Of a DNA stretch of 64,000 nt, positions 50,051 through 59,722 are shown piece after piece; position 1 is the first letter of the stretch, and the number at the start of each line of letters is the position of its first letter. The notes under the pieces are model-generated. The model searched no databases. It saw only the letters and a program-made list of their open reading frames with translations, and was not told the origin of the DNA. The stretch comes from CAZSDP01 sp964605665. GTDB lineage: Bacteria; Planctomycetota; UBA8108; UBA1146. The translations under genes and the position numbers were made by a program. The DNA lies in the NCBI GenBank assembly GCA_964605665.1, contig CAZSDP010000005.1:1-64000 (forward strand), given 5' to 3'.

Positions 50051-51004
50051 TTAGCTCTTCGATTCCAATTGATCAGAGAGCCACTCTTTGTCGAGCTTCC
50101 CTTTCATCGACACCTTGAGCAAGAACCCCTTCATGTACTCTCCGCGCCATGAGAAGCCCACGTGACCTGGGGTGAGTTTTTTGAGGAAGCTTTTCTGACC
50201 GCTGGTGTCGACGGTGTCTCGACCAGAGTGTGTCGCGGTGAAGACGCCATCCTTGAGGCGGTAACCGAATGTTCGCTCTTCATCCGCATGCATCAGAGGG
50301 AAGGCGCGAGGAATTCCATTACCCGCGCGCTTCGGAGAAGCATTCAACTTCAAAATTTGCTCGCCGATGTTACTTCCCACCAGACGTTTGTTCTTATTCC
50401 ACGAATAGACTGCAGCGATGATGTCCCCTGGTTTCATGATCTCGGTGATCATGTGAAACTCAACGTCAACCTCGACTTCTTCCCACTTTGCTTTGTGGAG
50501 CCAAGTCCCGTATTCCGAGACCACGATCGTGTCGTCGCGGTAGACGCGAGATCCTCCACCTTCCCAACCACGTGACCAGCGAACTCGCTTCTTGAACCGC
50601 TCGACTTCTGGACCCCAATCTCGCGCAACGAGCTTGTCACTCTCCTCAAACTCATACGTGAGGGAGACATTTCCATCGGGATCGAACTCGATCTTCGTGG
50701 CGTTGAAGAGGTTCGTGATTCCTTCGCGTCGTTCCGCGAGTTCTCGAGCCGCTGCTTCAGCCGCTTTTCTCGCTTCTTCTTTGGCGCGCTTTTCCTCGTC
50801 ACTCAGTTCGGTTTCCTCTTCTCCTCCATCTTGTGCGAAGAGCACAGTTGGCTCGACCGACGGAAGGAAGGGGATCGAGGTGAGGGCGATGATCGAGAGT
50901 AAGAGGGTCCAAGTGACGGAAACCGACCTAGAGGTTGGTTCGGTACACTCCGAGGGTTGTGGGGTGTTCGTCGCTTTGTCGAACATTGAAGATATTGCGA
51001 GCAT
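50051..51004 (-). CDS. exported hypothetical protein
   Basis: 317 residues. A hydrophobic helix near 29-50 (VTWTLLLSIIALTSIPFLPSV) acts as signal or anchor and ends near FAQDGG. A Glu/Lys/Ala-rich helix follows (LSDEEKRAKEEARKAAEAAARELAERREG, about 67-95), then a beta-rich domain (KIEFDPDGNVSLTYEFEE; VDVEFHMITEIMKPGDIIAAVY; HVGFSWRGEYMKGFLLKVSMKG) reminiscent of concanavalin-like or 3-keto-disaccharide-hydrolase-type sandwiches. I cannot name the family. It is the first backbone gene after the island, and lower G+C codon use returns here. Confidence 0.75.
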   Translation of the reverse strand: MLAISSMFDKATNTPQPSECTEPTSRSVSVTWTLLLSIIALTSIPFLPSVEPTVLFAQDGGEEETELSDEEKRAKEEARKAAEAAARELAERREGITNLFNATKIEFDPDGNVSLTYEFEESDKLVARDWGPEVERFKKRVRWSRGWEGGGSRVYRDDTIVVSEYGTWLHKAKWEEVEVDVEFHMITEIMKPGDIIAAVYSWNKNKRLVGSNIGEQILKLNASPKRAGNGIPRAFPLMHADEERTFGYRLKDGVFTATHSGRDTVDTSGQKSFLKKLTPGHVGFSWRGEYMKGFLLKVSMKGKLDKEWLSDQLESKS

Positions 51005-51324
51005 TCCAGCGCCTCCGGTTTCTTCAACCCCCTGGCTTCTCAGATCTATCGATCCAGGAGACCGTGAGGGGGAAAATGTCCTGATCGGTGCGGGTCACGG
51101 GATTCTAAGGGGGTGGAGGTGTCTCACAAAGAGATAAATTTATTCAGTTTCTATTGTTACAACAGCTTGGGACCCCGGGGCCGAGCGAATTCAGGGTCCT
51201 GAACAACGGACAAGATTGCTAGAATCTCGGCGACTCGCCACGATGCCCTCCAGCTGGGTGATCTCCCTCGCCGATCCATCAGATACGTTCCCAGCTCACT
51301 TGGGGACGGTAGGAGGAGACGAGA
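51005..51324. other. 320-bp divergent promoter region
   Basis: Between the exported hypothetical (-) and proC (+). An A+T-rich patch at 51128-51160 and a TAGAAT at 51220-51225 are possible promoter parts, but no full -35/-10 pair is convincing. No gene is supported. Confidence 0.45.
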
Positions 51325-52137
51325 ATGGAACGCGGAATCGCTATCCTCGGTGCCGGGAACATCGGACTTGCCATCGCACGTGGTGCGGTGTCACGTCAAC
51401 GCTTCGAGCCAGGACAGATCCACCTCACCAAACGCCATCGGGAAGGCTTGAAGAGCTTCTCGAGTGAAGGCTTCCATACAGGAGTCGACAATCGGGCCGC
51501 AATCTCCAGTGCTCGCCTGGTCATCCTCTCGGTTCTCCCCGAGCAGGTCGAAGAAGTTCTTGCCGGAATCCGTGATGTTTTGGATCCCGCGCAGCACATT
51601 CTCGTTTCAGTGGTGACGAGCGTTTCGATCGAGCGTCTTCGTAAAGCCTGCGGAGGTGAGGTGCCGGTGGTTCGTGCGATGCCGAACACCGCCATCATTC
51701 TAGGGGAGTCGATGACCTGTCTCGCCACCGATGGAGCTGCCGAGGAAGAGCTTGCTGAGGTCCGAGATCTCTTCGATACTCTGGGAAGTACCCTGGTGAT
51801 CGACGAAGAGTTGATGTCACCAGCGACCGCAGTTTGTGCCTGCGGCGTTGCGTTTTTCTTACGAGCGATTCGCGCAGCTTCCCAGGGTGGAATCGAAGTC
51901 GGGTTCCATGCTTCGGAAGCACTCGCGATGGCGGCTCAAACCGCTCGGGGTGCGGCCTCATTGTTGCTCGATGAGGGTCGACACCCGGAAGGCGAAATTG
52001 ATCGGGTGACCACTCCGATGGGTTGCACGATTGCCGGTTTGAATCAGATGGAGCATGAGGGATTTAGTTCCGCATTGATTCGGGGGATTGTGACTTCTGC
52101 GGAGAAGGCGCAGCGACTCGGAGGCGACTCCGGCTGA
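51325..52137 (+). CDS. proC: pyrroline-5-carboxylate reductase
   Basis: Reduces pyrroline-5-carboxylate to proline with NAD(P)H, the last step of proline synthesis, in the cytosol. 270 residues from ATG 51325 with GGAGGAGACGAG upstream. The N-terminal Rossmann motif is GAGNIGLAIARG (8-19). The central VVRAMPNTAIILGESMTCL (112-130) is the ProC signature, and the C-terminal dimerisation region keeps ARGAASLLLDEGRHPEGEIDRVTTPMGCTIAGL. The length is normal for the family. A dehydrogenase gene follows 33 bp later on the same strand. Confidence 0.95.
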   Translation: MERGIAILGAGNIGLAIARGAVSRQRFEPGQIHLTKRHREGLKSFSSEGFHTGVDNRAAISSARLVILSVLPEQVEEVLAGIRDVLDPAQHILVSVVTSVSIERLRKACGGEVPVVRAMPNTAIILGESMTCLATDGAAEEELAEVRDLFDTLGSTLVIDEELMSPATAVCACGVAFFLRAIRAASQGGIEVGFHASEALAMAAQTARGAASLLLDEGRHPEGEIDRVTTPMGCTIAGLNQMEHEGFSSALIRGIVTSAEKAQRLGGDSG

Positions 52138-52170
52138 TCGAGGTGAGCATCTCGATCGCCACGGTATCGG

Positions 52171-53235
52171 TTGAGAGGTTTCGAGGTGCTTTCCGATCAA
52201 TTTCTTGCGCGAGTGAGCCAAGCGAGCGCTCATGCGACGATCACTCGCTTTCACGCTCCGACGGAGTCGTGGATCATCATCGTTATCGACGATGTCACCA
52301 GGGGCCCAGCGGTGGGGGGGACCCGCCTGAAAGTTTATCGGTCCCCTTTGGAGGGTCTTGAAGACGCGCTTCGACTCTCTAAGGGAATGACGGACAAGTG
52401 GGCAGCCCTGGGGATTTCCCGTGGCGGAGGGAAGGGTGTCTTGGTGCTGTCCCGGCCGCTCGAAGGAGCAGAGCGACGCGATCTTCTCCGCACCTATGCC
52501 GACGTGATCCAATCATTACATGGAGGATTTGCCACGGGGCCAGACTTGGGCATCTCGCTCGAAGATATCGGGGAGATCTACCGTCAAACCAAATTCGTTC
52601 ATGGAATCCACTCCGACGGCACTGTTGAAGATCCCGGACCGCACACGGCACGAGGCGTCCGCGTATCGATAGAGGCGGCTCTCGAAGAGGTTTTCGGATC
52701 CGCTGAGTTGCAGGGTCGTCAGATTTCGATTGAGGGTCTGGGAAGTGTCGGAGCACCACTCGCTCGAGAGTGCGCGGAGCTCGGAGCGAAACTGTTGCTT
52801 TCCGATCTGATTCAAGAACGGGCTGAAGCGTTGGCGTCTGAGCTGGGAGGAACGGTCTTGGATCCCACCGAGGCATTGGCGGCAGAGTGCGACGTTTATG
52901 CTCCCTGTGCGGTGGGTGGAACTCTTCACCGAGACTCGGCTCCGAAAGTGAAGGCCCGCATCATCGCCGGTTCTGCGAACAACCAACTCTCTGAACGCAG
53001 CGTTGCAGACTTATTGCACGAGCGCGGAATTCTCTACGTTCCCGATTTCGTGGCGAATGGGGGAGGTGCTCTCGCTTTTGCTCTCTTTTCGGAGGGGATC
53101 ACTGATCGGCAAGAGTTGCTCGCTCGGATGTCCTCGATTGGCGAGCGCCTCAGAGTCTGTTTTCAAGATGCGAAATCGCGTAACGAGTCTCCTCTTCGGA
53201 TTGTGGAGGGCTGGATCGGTCACGCTGACAGCTGA
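52171..53235 (+). CDS. Leu/Glu/Phe/Val dehydrogenase family enzyme
   Basis: 354 residues from TTG 52171. The N-terminal dimerisation domain has GPAVGGTRL (45-53) and LSKGMTDKWAALGISRGGGKGVL (69-91), which in leucine dehydrogenase holds the catalytic Lys region and the GGGK nucleotide of the family. The Rossmann part has SIEGLGSVGAPLARECAELGAKL, then GSANNQLSE. The size matches leucine dehydrogenase (about 360) more than glutamate dehydrogenase (about 420-450). It would interconvert a branched-chain amino acid and its keto acid with NAD. The exact substrate is not decided by sequence. It may share a transcript with proC. Confidence 0.85.
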   Translation: MRGFEVLSDQFLARVSQASAHATITRFHAPTESWIIIVIDDVTRGPAVGGTRLKVYRSPLEGLEDALRLSKGMTDKWAALGISRGGGKGVLVLSRPLEGAERRDLLRTYADVIQSLHGGFATGPDLGISLEDIGEIYRQTKFVHGIHSDGTVEDPGPHTARGVRVSIEAALEEVFGSAELQGRQISIEGLGSVGAPLARECAELGAKLLLSDLIQERAEALASELGGTVLDPTEALAAECDVYAPCAVGGTLHRDSAPKVKARIIAGSANNQLSERSVADLLHERGILYVPDFVANGGGALAFALFSEGITDRQELLARMSSIGERLRVCFQDAKSRNESPLRIVEGWIGHADS

Positions 53236-53476
53236 GATCCTCTTTGCAGATTCAGGGACCGCCTCGGGTTCTCTTCAAGGCCCCTATTCTGGCGCTGACG
53301 CCTCACAGAAGCGGCATGAAGGACCTGTAGCGGTTTGAGAGCAATTGGGAGGGGAATAGGGGGTTGGATTGGTCGTCAGTCGGTGTCAGGGCAACCTCTG
53401 ACCGGGAAGTTTTGTGGCTCTGACTTCTCTCAGGGTAGAATAGAGTATCTAGGCGAGCTGACGAGGAGGATCGACG

Positions 53477-54475
53477 ATGAGGTTGCCCAAGAACGACGAG
53501 AGATTAGAGCGGCGAACTTCGAGGAGGCAGCAGCAGATCGAGGTGCGCCCATTCCGACTCCAAAGGCGTCCGCGATCTACCCCGCGGCTCTTCGCTCTGC
53601 TTCTCCTGATCGGGCTCTTGTTGCCGAGAGGTGCCGGAGCGGCAGAGTTTTTCGTCGAGATGTTCTCTGGTGCATTCCTCCCCCAAAGTCTGCAGGTGCA
53701 AGCTGGGGATACCGTGACCTGGTTATGGGTTGCCGGCGATCATCAATTGATGAGCGGGGTCCCAGGGGGGACTCCGGGGACTCCCGATGAACCAGGCGCT
53801 TTCTTCTCAGCCACCATCGATTCTCAGAATCTCTCGTTCAGCTACACGTTCCTCGGACCAGCGGGCACGATTGCCTTCCACGACGCAAACAACCCGACCC
53901 AAATTGGATTCGTTCAGGTCTTGGGTGACGAATTGACCTTCGATGTGGCAGTCCTCGACAATGTCTTTGAGCCAGAGACGGTGGAGGTGTTCGAAGGAGA
54001 TTCGATACGTTGGGTCCACGAACCGATGGAGATGCCACATACGGTGACCAGTGGTCTCTCTTCTAATCCCGCGAACAATCCAGGCGCGCTCTTCGATGAG
54101 ATCAGTTCTGATCAGGACCCGATCTTCGTCTATACCTTTGATGATCCGGGAGACTTCCCCTACTTCTGTATTCCCCACGAATTTCTCGACATGGTGGGTT
54201 TGATTCGAGTGCAGGACCGTTTCATCCGCGGCGATGCAAATCGTGATGGCACAGTGGAGATCGCAGATCCGATCACAGTTCTAGGGGTACTGTTTCAGGG
54301 GATGGCCCCCTCCAACTGTCCCGATGCTTCCGATGCAAACGACGATGGCAGTGTGGATGTTGGTGATGTCATATGGACTCTTGCATATCTCTTCTCGGGA
54401 GGCGCCCCCCCATCTTCACCATTCCCGGCAGAGGGACCGGATCGCACCGAGGACGCACTTCTTTGCTTCCCATGA
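53477..54475 (+). CDS. exported cupredoxin-type protein with dockerin-like tail
   Basis: 332 residues from ATG 53477 with GAGGAGG upstream. An Arg-rich leader precedes a signal peptide (LFALLLLIGLLLPRGAGA, cut near 55). Two plastocyanin-like domains follow. The second (about 155-245) has type-1 copper ligands, HTV of MPHTV, then FCIPHEFLDM (Cys, His, Met). The first (60-150) keeps DHQLM but has AFHDANN in place of the FCxxH segment, so it has probably lost copper. The dockerin-like tail closes the protein (RGDANRDGTVEIADPI; DANDDGSVDVGDVI). Likely a secreted or surface electron-transfer or copper-binding protein. Confidence 0.88.
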   Translation: MRLPKNDERLERRTSRRQQQIEVRPFRLQRRPRSTPRLFALLLLIGLLLPRGAGAAEFFVEMFSGAFLPQSLQVQAGDTVTWLWVAGDHQLMSGVPGGTPGTPDEPGAFFSATIDSQNLSFSYTFLGPAGTIAFHDANNPTQIGFVQVLGDELTFDVAVLDNVFEPETVEVFEGDSIRWVHEPMEMPHTVTSGLSSNPANNPGALFDEISSDQDPIFVYTFDDPGDFPYFCIPHEFLDMVGLIRVQDRFIRGDANRDGTVEIADPITVLGVLFQGMAPSNCPDASDANDDGSVDVGDVIWTLAYLFSGGAPPSSPFPAEGPDRTEDALLCFP

Positions 54476-54779
54476 GATCTAGATTCTGAGATCCCCTCAG
54501 GAACCATCCCGTGAGCAGTTTGATGTGGACGAGACCATCGCCATGTGGGAAATCGTTCTGCTCTCCTGACGCCATCCTCCCCTAGATGGGGTTAAATCCC
54601 CGTTCAGCGAAATTTGACAGTCGTGGTGGGTGTGGAGCCATTGTCCAGACAATCACAGAATCGCCGTTGATCGGGAACGAGGTATTCCTTTGATCGGGTT
54701 GGAACTCTCGATGGTCTTTGATCGTTCGACTGTTATAAGTTTGGGAGCCCGAGGCGATCGAAGCCCGGTTTCGTTATGA
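54476..54779. other. 304-bp gap, no gene seen
   Basis: Between the cupredoxin gene and the large lipoprotein gene. TTGACA at 54614-54619 has no matching -10 at normal spacing. Nothing else recognised. Confidence 0.45.
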
Positions 54780-57581
54780 GTGGTTGATGAGTTGTCCAAA
54801 GATCGGCACCCATCGACCGATCGAGTTTCCGCTGGGAAGGACCTTCTGTTGGCAGTACATACCATTGGGCACCGCCTCTCAGTTCTCATTGCATTGGTGT
54901 TCGTTGTCGGCTGTTCCGGCGGTTCTTCCTCTTCTTTTACCCCACCGACTCCTCCTCCCCTTCCTCCAGTCTTTGAATTGAACCCGCGATTCGGATCTGC
55001 TGGGGATGTCATCACTTTCCGAGCGACTGGAATCGATTCGAATCCCCTCAACCTCGAAGCCCCGTTCCTCGATGTCACGGGGACGATTACTCAGTCGGGT
55101 CGAATTCTCTCTGTGACCAGTGTCGGCTCGCAGCAAGGGCAAGGGACGATTTTCGAGGTGGACGTCTTGGTCCCTGGGGCGATTCGCTCCGGGACCGTCT
55201 CTCTTCTCTCCAATGGAGCCTCCTTTGGAGGATTTGGATTTGATGCTGCTCCTGAAGTGATCGGAGTCGGTGTCGGGGATTCCGCGCAACTAGGTGCGGT
55301 GACGCGATCGACTTCAGGTCAGGTATTTCCCGACGAAGTCTTACTCTATGGCTATAACCTGAGCAGTGTCACGAGCGTCGACATCGACGATGGCACGTCG
55401 ATGTTCACGGCCTCGTCAGTGATTCCAGGTCCTCCACTTGGCCTGTCTGTTCCTCAGGGCCTCCAGATGATTCAAGTGGGTTTGCCTTCTGGGCTCTCTC
55501 CGTTCACTTGTGAGACGGTCGCACTTTCAATTCGGTGCGAGAGTCTGATTCAGAGTAATGTCGTCTTGAGAAGTGGCTGGATCGATGTCCCCTTCAGCTC
55601 GATTCCAAATGGTAGTCCGATCACTGGCGCAGATATTCCCGGTTACCTCAACGGTGCGATGGTTCCCCCTGGAATTCGGCGTGGGGATGTCGTGCTCGAC
55701 TATAGCTTCCTGATGGACGCGACCGGATCTCGGTTTCAGGTTGCCATCGAGTATCAAGATCCACTCAACCCCTCGAATTGGCTCCCTTGCACCCCAACCT
55801 CGGACACCATCACCGGTCATCTTCTGCCTGGAGCGCGTACGCTGACTCCAGGCGGGGCACTGCTCGGTCCTGGGGCACGGCATCGATTCACTTGGAATTC
55901 TGATGCAGATCTACCGCTCGGAGCTCCGGTCACGACTCGGATGCGGATTCGTCCCTTCGATCCGATTCCCGCTCTCGGTGCGCAGTGCCCAGCTGGAGAG
56001 TGGGAGACAGCATTGATCGTGATCGACCCCGATGCTCCTTCAGGGGGGGGCTTGGTGGAAGACTTCGATACCACCTCCCAGCTGGACCCCACCGGTGGAG
56101 ATGCGGTCTGGGGATCTGGGCTATTGGCCGCCCCGATGGGTGGTAGCAGCCCATTTCCGATGTGGGGGCTGGGGACGATCAACCTCAGCCTTCTCGATGG
56201 ACGTAGCTATGAGTTCGACACCACAGCAAGGACTCTGATCGACGTCACCGATCCGATGGCGCCGATCCCCCTTGTGACCTCCAATCCTGGAGCTCCCTTT
56301 GGAGAGTTTCACCTGCGCAGTCTGACAGTTGCTCCAACGGCGACCGTCACCGTCTTGGGTAGCTCTCCGCTGATTTTCCGCTGCTCAGGAGATGGGGCGG
56401 ATTCTTTCCTGGGTTTGATGCTCGAAGCTCCGTTCCTTCTGGATGGGGCTGCAGGTCAGGCTGGAACCACGACCGATCCAGGCGCTGGTGGTCTCGGCGG
56501 AGCGGGCGGTTCAAGGGGTGGTGATGGAGCACGGATCGAAGTCGATTCGGTGGCTTTGGCGGTTCTCTCCGTCGATCCCGCCGAAGATGCCGACTTTGGT
56601 GGTGGCACGGCTGGACAGAGTACAACGTACATTCAAGCGGGAAGTGGAACTTCTTCTCCACGAGCCGGTTGTGGTGGCGGGGGCGGCGGAGCTCTGCCAG
56701 GAGAAGACGCCCAGAGCCAACTCGATTCGCAAGCGAACGCCCTCGCCAATCCCGGACTGGGTGGAGCGGCATTGGGTGATCCAGAGTTGGTGATCGCAGT
56801 GGGGGGAACCGGTGGTGGAGGCGGTGGAGCCGCGACCGTTCGATCCTCGATTCCGGCCCAGTTGATTCCGAAGCACGGTGGCGGAGGTGGGGGCGGAGGG
56901 GGAGCGATCCAGTTCTTCGTCAGAGGCCGCGCCGAGTTGCACTCGATCATATCCGTAGCAGGCGGGGACGGGGCTCCGGGAACGACTTCCAGTCAAGCGG
57001 GTGCCGGAGGCGGAGGAGGCGGTGGATCGATCGCTGTTCGTTCCACCGGAACTCTTGAGGTTTTTGCGACTGCGCAGTTCGTTGCCTCTGGTGGAGCGGG
57101 CTCGATTCAACTGGGAGGGACGCCCCTCCATCGCGGTGGAGATGGTGCGGACGGCACGATTCGATTGGAGTCGAACACCCTCATCATCGAACCGAGTCCG
57201 CTGCCCCCCGATCTCTTTGTTGGAAATTTCTCCACCGGGACCTTCAGTAGTTCCGGTCGCAGTCTCAGTCGCGGAAGATCATTGCCCTATCGACTCACGA
57301 CCGCCGATGGCGTGACGGTTGGAGCGCCGACGACATTCTTGGCTCCGATCATCATGGATGGCGGATTGGCTCCCGCCGGATCAACCCAAGTGATCGCTAT
57401 CTACGAAGGAGCGGCACCCAGCCTTGTCGATCCGACTGAACCTGGAGTGTTCAGAGGCTTGACGAGCGATCCGGCACTTCTCGACTCGGTTGAATATCTA
57501 CGAGTGCGCTGGTTCCTCTTCTCTGATCAGGGAGTATCGGCGAGCGTCGACCAGTGGGAGCTCCCCTTCACCCATCCCTGA
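54780..57581 (+). CDS. large glycine-rich lipoprotein
   Basis: 933 residues as an open frame from GTG 54780. The lipobox LVFVVGCSGG puts the mature Cys near residue 45, so the start is likely one of the later GTG/TTG codons. After a Pro/Ser spacer (TPPTPPPLPPVFELNP), IPT/TIG-like beta domains appear at about 70-190 (PRFGSAGDVITFRATGID). Middle segments are beta-rich. The region about 560-830 contains many poly-Gly loops (AGCGGGGGGALPGED, GGGGGGAAT, GAGGGGGGGSIAVRS), an arrangement that recurs in large planctomycete and myxobacterial surface lipoproteins. Function unknown; cell surface. Confidence 0.8.
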   Translation: MVDELSKDRHPSTDRVSAGKDLLLAVHTIGHRLSVLIALVFVVGCSGGSSSSFTPPTPPPLPPVFELNPRFGSAGDVITFRATGIDSNPLNLEAPFLDVTGTITQSGRILSVTSVGSQQGQGTIFEVDVLVPGAIRSGTVSLLSNGASFGGFGFDAAPEVIGVGVGDSAQLGAVTRSTSGQVFPDEVLLYGYNLSSVTSVDIDDGTSMFTASSVIPGPPLGLSVPQGLQMIQVGLPSGLSPFTCETVALSIRCESLIQSNVVLRSGWIDVPFSSIPNGSPITGADIPGYLNGAMVPPGIRRGDVVLDYSFLMDATGSRFQVAIEYQDPLNPSNWLPCTPTSDTITGHLLPGARTLTPGGALLGPGARHRFTWNSDADLPLGAPVTTRMRIRPFDPIPALGAQCPAGEWETALIVIDPDAPSGGGLVEDFDTTSQLDPTGGDAVWGSGLLAAPMGGSSPFPMWGLGTINLSLLDGRSYEFDTTARTLIDVTDPMAPIPLVTSNPGAPFGEFHLRSLTVAPTATVTVLGSSPLIFRCSGDGADSFLGLMLEAPFLLDGAAGQAGTTTDPGAGGLGGAGGSRGGDGARIEVDSVALAVLSVDPAEDADFGGGTAGQSTTYIQAGSGTSSPRAGCGGGGGGALPGEDAQSQLDSQANALANPGLGGAALGDPELVIAVGGTGGGGGGAATVRSSIPAQLIPKHGGGGGGGGGAIQFFVRGRAELHSIISVAGGDGAPGTTSSQAGAGGGGGGGSIAVRSTGTLEVFATAQFVASGGAGSIQLGGTPLHRGGDGADGTIRLESNTLIIEPSPLPPDLFVGNFSTGTFSSSGRSLSRGRSLPYRLTTADGVTVGAPTTFLAPIIMDGGLAPAGSTQVIAIYEGAAPSLVDPTEPGVFRGLTSDPALLDSVEYLRVRWFLFSDQGVSASVDQWELPFTHP

Positions 57582-57595
57582 TGGCGTTCTGATTC

Positions 57596-57630
57596 CCTCC
57601 GAAGAACTCGGTCTTCGGAGGTCGTCTTCC
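57596..57630 (+). terminator. candidate terminator after the glycine-rich lipoprotein
   Basis: A perfect 10-bp stem, CCTCCGAAGA (57596-57605) with TCTTCGGAGG (57612-57621), 6-nt loop, 14 bp after the stop codon. The following TCGTCTTCC is only a weak U-tract. Confidence 0.55.
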
Positions 57631-57821
57631 GATACTGGGAGCAGATTTGGACTCTCTATCTCGATCGGTTGGAGCGTGAGTGACTTTTCCGATTCTCCGG
57701 TATGCTGTGCGGTCAGATTTTTGGGGTCGTCGCAATAGGCTGTAAGCACGGAGTCTTTCTGGGTAGGTCGGGGGTTGTCACCACGATCGGTTCGCCGGGA
57801 AGCATTGGAGACAAAGCGATC

Positions 57822-59033
57822 ATGCATCCTTCCGGTAACGGTGATCGAATTCCCGATGACGCCTTGCTTCGCTTTGCAAATCGGAGTGTTGCGCTCACTG
57901 GCCGATTTGCAGCACTTCGGCGAGGAGAGATTGTTGATCTCTTGTCCTCGGTGAACGCCAACTTTGTGTCGACGGTTGGGGACCACACCGAGTTTCTGCT
58001 GGTGGGTCGTGACGGATGGCCTCTCCAAGAAGATGGTCGATTGACTCGAGCACTCGAGCGGGCCCACGAACTTCAGCAAGCCGGTTCTCCGCTGGAGATT
58101 CTCTCCGAAGATCAATTTCTTGCCGAATTGGGTCTTTTGGAGCGAAGAGATGCGATCCATCGCCAGTACACCGCGGTGGAGTTGAGCCGAGTGCTCGGGA
58201 TATCGAAGGCCAAGATCAGACGACTCCGACGAGCAGGTCTGCTGGTGCCGACACGAACGATTCATCGTCTTGAACTCTATGATTTCGCTCAGGCTGCTGC
58301 CGCCCGGGATTTCGTGTCTCTGGTCGAGTCTGGAGTTGCAGTGGAGAGAATCAAAGCAGTGTTGGACCGTCTCGCCACTTGGTCGCAGCGATCGCCTGAA
58401 GGGTTCTCCGATGGTGCGTTGATCGCACGGGGAGGAGAACTCTTGTTTCGTCTCGAGAGCGGAGAGCTTGCCGAAGCCACTGGGCAGTTACGGATTGAGT
58501 TCACCGAAGCTTCCCCTCTAGCGGTCTCTGAACCAATTGGAGTCGCATCAACGGCTGAGATCACACGCAGCGGTGAGGAGTGGATTTGCGAGGGGCAGAG
58601 GCTTGAAGACGCGGGGCAACTCCAGCAGGCTCGCGAAGCATACGAGGCCGCAACACAGTCGCCCGATACACGGGCAGAAGCCCATTTTCACCTCGGGAAC
58701 ATCCTCTCACTTCTCGCTCATCCAGCGGAAGCGGTGGCAGAGTTCTATCGCGCCGTGGAACTCGACAGTGAGTATGTGGAGGTCTGGAATCACCTCGGGA
58801 GCGTGCTTTCAGAACTCGGTGAAGTTTCAGCAGCAGTCGACGCATTTGGTCGAGCGATCGCTCTCGCTCCAGAGTATGCCGATGCTCACCTGCAGTTGGC
58901 GGAAACCCTATGGAATGAAGAGCAGTTTGAAGAGTCTCGCGTTCACTATCACGCTTACCTGAAGCTCGATCCATTCAGCCCTCGTGCTCGGGAGATCCAA
59001 GCTCAACTCTCGGATTCTGTGAGAGAAGACTGA
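57822..59033 (+). CDS. BRCT-MerR-TPR protein
   Basis: 403 residues from ATG 57822; the open frame starts 40 codons earlier (57702) with no credible leader. Residues about 17-100 look like a BRCT domain (SVALTGRFAALRRGEIVDLLSS, TEFLLVGRDGWPL, LEILSEDQFLAELGL). Residues 115-185 are a MerR-like HTH (TAVELSRVLGISKAKIRRLRRAGLLVP, then GVAVERIKAVLDRL). A tail of three or four TPRs (280-395: AHFHLGNILSLLAHPAEAVAEFYRAV; WNHLGSVLSELGEVSAAVDAFGRAI) follows. A cytosolic DNA-binding protein with protein-interaction modules; target unknown. Its 3' end overlaps the convergent RluA-family gene by 31 bp. Confidence 0.85.
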   Translation: MHPSGNGDRIPDDALLRFANRSVALTGRFAALRRGEIVDLLSSVNANFVSTVGDHTEFLLVGRDGWPLQEDGRLTRALERAHELQQAGSPLEILSEDQFLAELGLLERRDAIHRQYTAVELSRVLGISKAKIRRLRRAGLLVPTRTIHRLELYDFAQAAAARDFVSLVESGVAVERIKAVLDRLATWSQRSPEGFSDGALIARGGELLFRLESGELAEATGQLRIEFTEASPLAVSEPIGVASTAEITRSGEEWICEGQRLEDAGQLQQAREAYEAATQSPDTRAEAHFHLGNILSLLAHPAEAVAEFYRAVELDSEYVEVWNHLGSVLSELGEVSAAVDAFGRAIALAPEYADAHLQLAETLWNEEQFEESRVHYHAYLKLDPFSPRAREIQAQLSDSVRED

Positions 59034-59722
59034 TCTGAGTGATTCAAGAGCGCTTCCGCGAGTCGGGGCGAAAATCGTTGTGCGAACGTACGGAGATCTT
59101 CCGGCAGAGGGTCGGTCACCGAGAGTTCCTGATTCTCAATCGGATGCTGAAGGCTGACCTTCGCCGCGTGGAGAAAGAGCCTTGGCAGATCAAACTCTTC
59201 ACGAAGCCAACGGTTGATTCGACCCTTTCCATAGGACGTGTCACCGATGAGTTGCGACCTGAGATGGGCGAGGTGACGCCGGATTTGGTGGCGCCGTCCA
59301 GTTTTGATTCTCGCTTCTATGGCAGAAAAACCTCGATCGGTCTCGAGGGTCTTGAACTCGCTATGCGCGGACTGCTGGGTCTTCGTCCGGTGATTGGTCA
59401 GAGGGCGATCGCTGGTAAAGGAAGGTGGACACTCTCCTCGGCAAACTCCGAGGTAGATTTTAGCGGTGGAAGGTTGGCGCAACTGATCGTGGAAGAGCCG
59501 CGCAGACTCTGAGGAAAGCCCAAAGAGAATCAATCCCGAAGTTGCTCGGTCGAGGCGGTGAATTGGATATAGGTGGCGCCCGACCTGATCGCGGAGTCGG
59601 GTTAATAGCACTTCGCGCTCCGCACTCATTTCGGTCCGATGCACAAGCATCCCCCCCGGTTTTGAGACGATGAGGAGATGCTCATCGCAGTAGCGAATCG
59701 GAATTGGTGATTGTTCGCTCAT
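59003..59722 (-). CDS. RluA-family pseudouridine synthase, TruC-like
   Basis: Isomerises uridine to pseudouridine in RNA. 239 residues. The family motif IHRLDRATSGLILF (54-67) includes the catalytic Asp58. LLIVSKPGGMLVHRTE and RHQIRRHLAHL (about 144-154) and a DTSYGKGRIN segment, as in TruC (tRNA U65), support the subfamily. There is no S4 domain, consistent with TruC rather than RluD. The start at 59722 overlaps the stop of the DUF309 gene upstream. Its tail overlaps the BRCT-MerR-TPR gene on the other strand. Confidence 0.9.
   Translation of the reverse strand: MSEQSPIPIRYCDEHLLIVSKPGGMLVHRTEMSAEREVLLTRLRDQVGRHLYPIHRLDRATSGLILFGLSSESARLFHDQLRQPSTAKIYLGVCRGECPPSFTSDRPLTNHRTKTQQSAHSEFKTLETDRGFSAIEARIKTGRRHQIRRHLAHLRSQLIGDTSYGKGRINRWLREEFDLPRLFLHAAKVSLQHPIENQELSVTDPLPEDLRTFAQRFSPRLAEALLNHSDQSSLTESES

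Noticed and set aside
53335..53790. 151-codon frame before the cupredoxin gene
   Set aside because: Overlaps the cupredoxin start in another frame; no ribosome site or domain.
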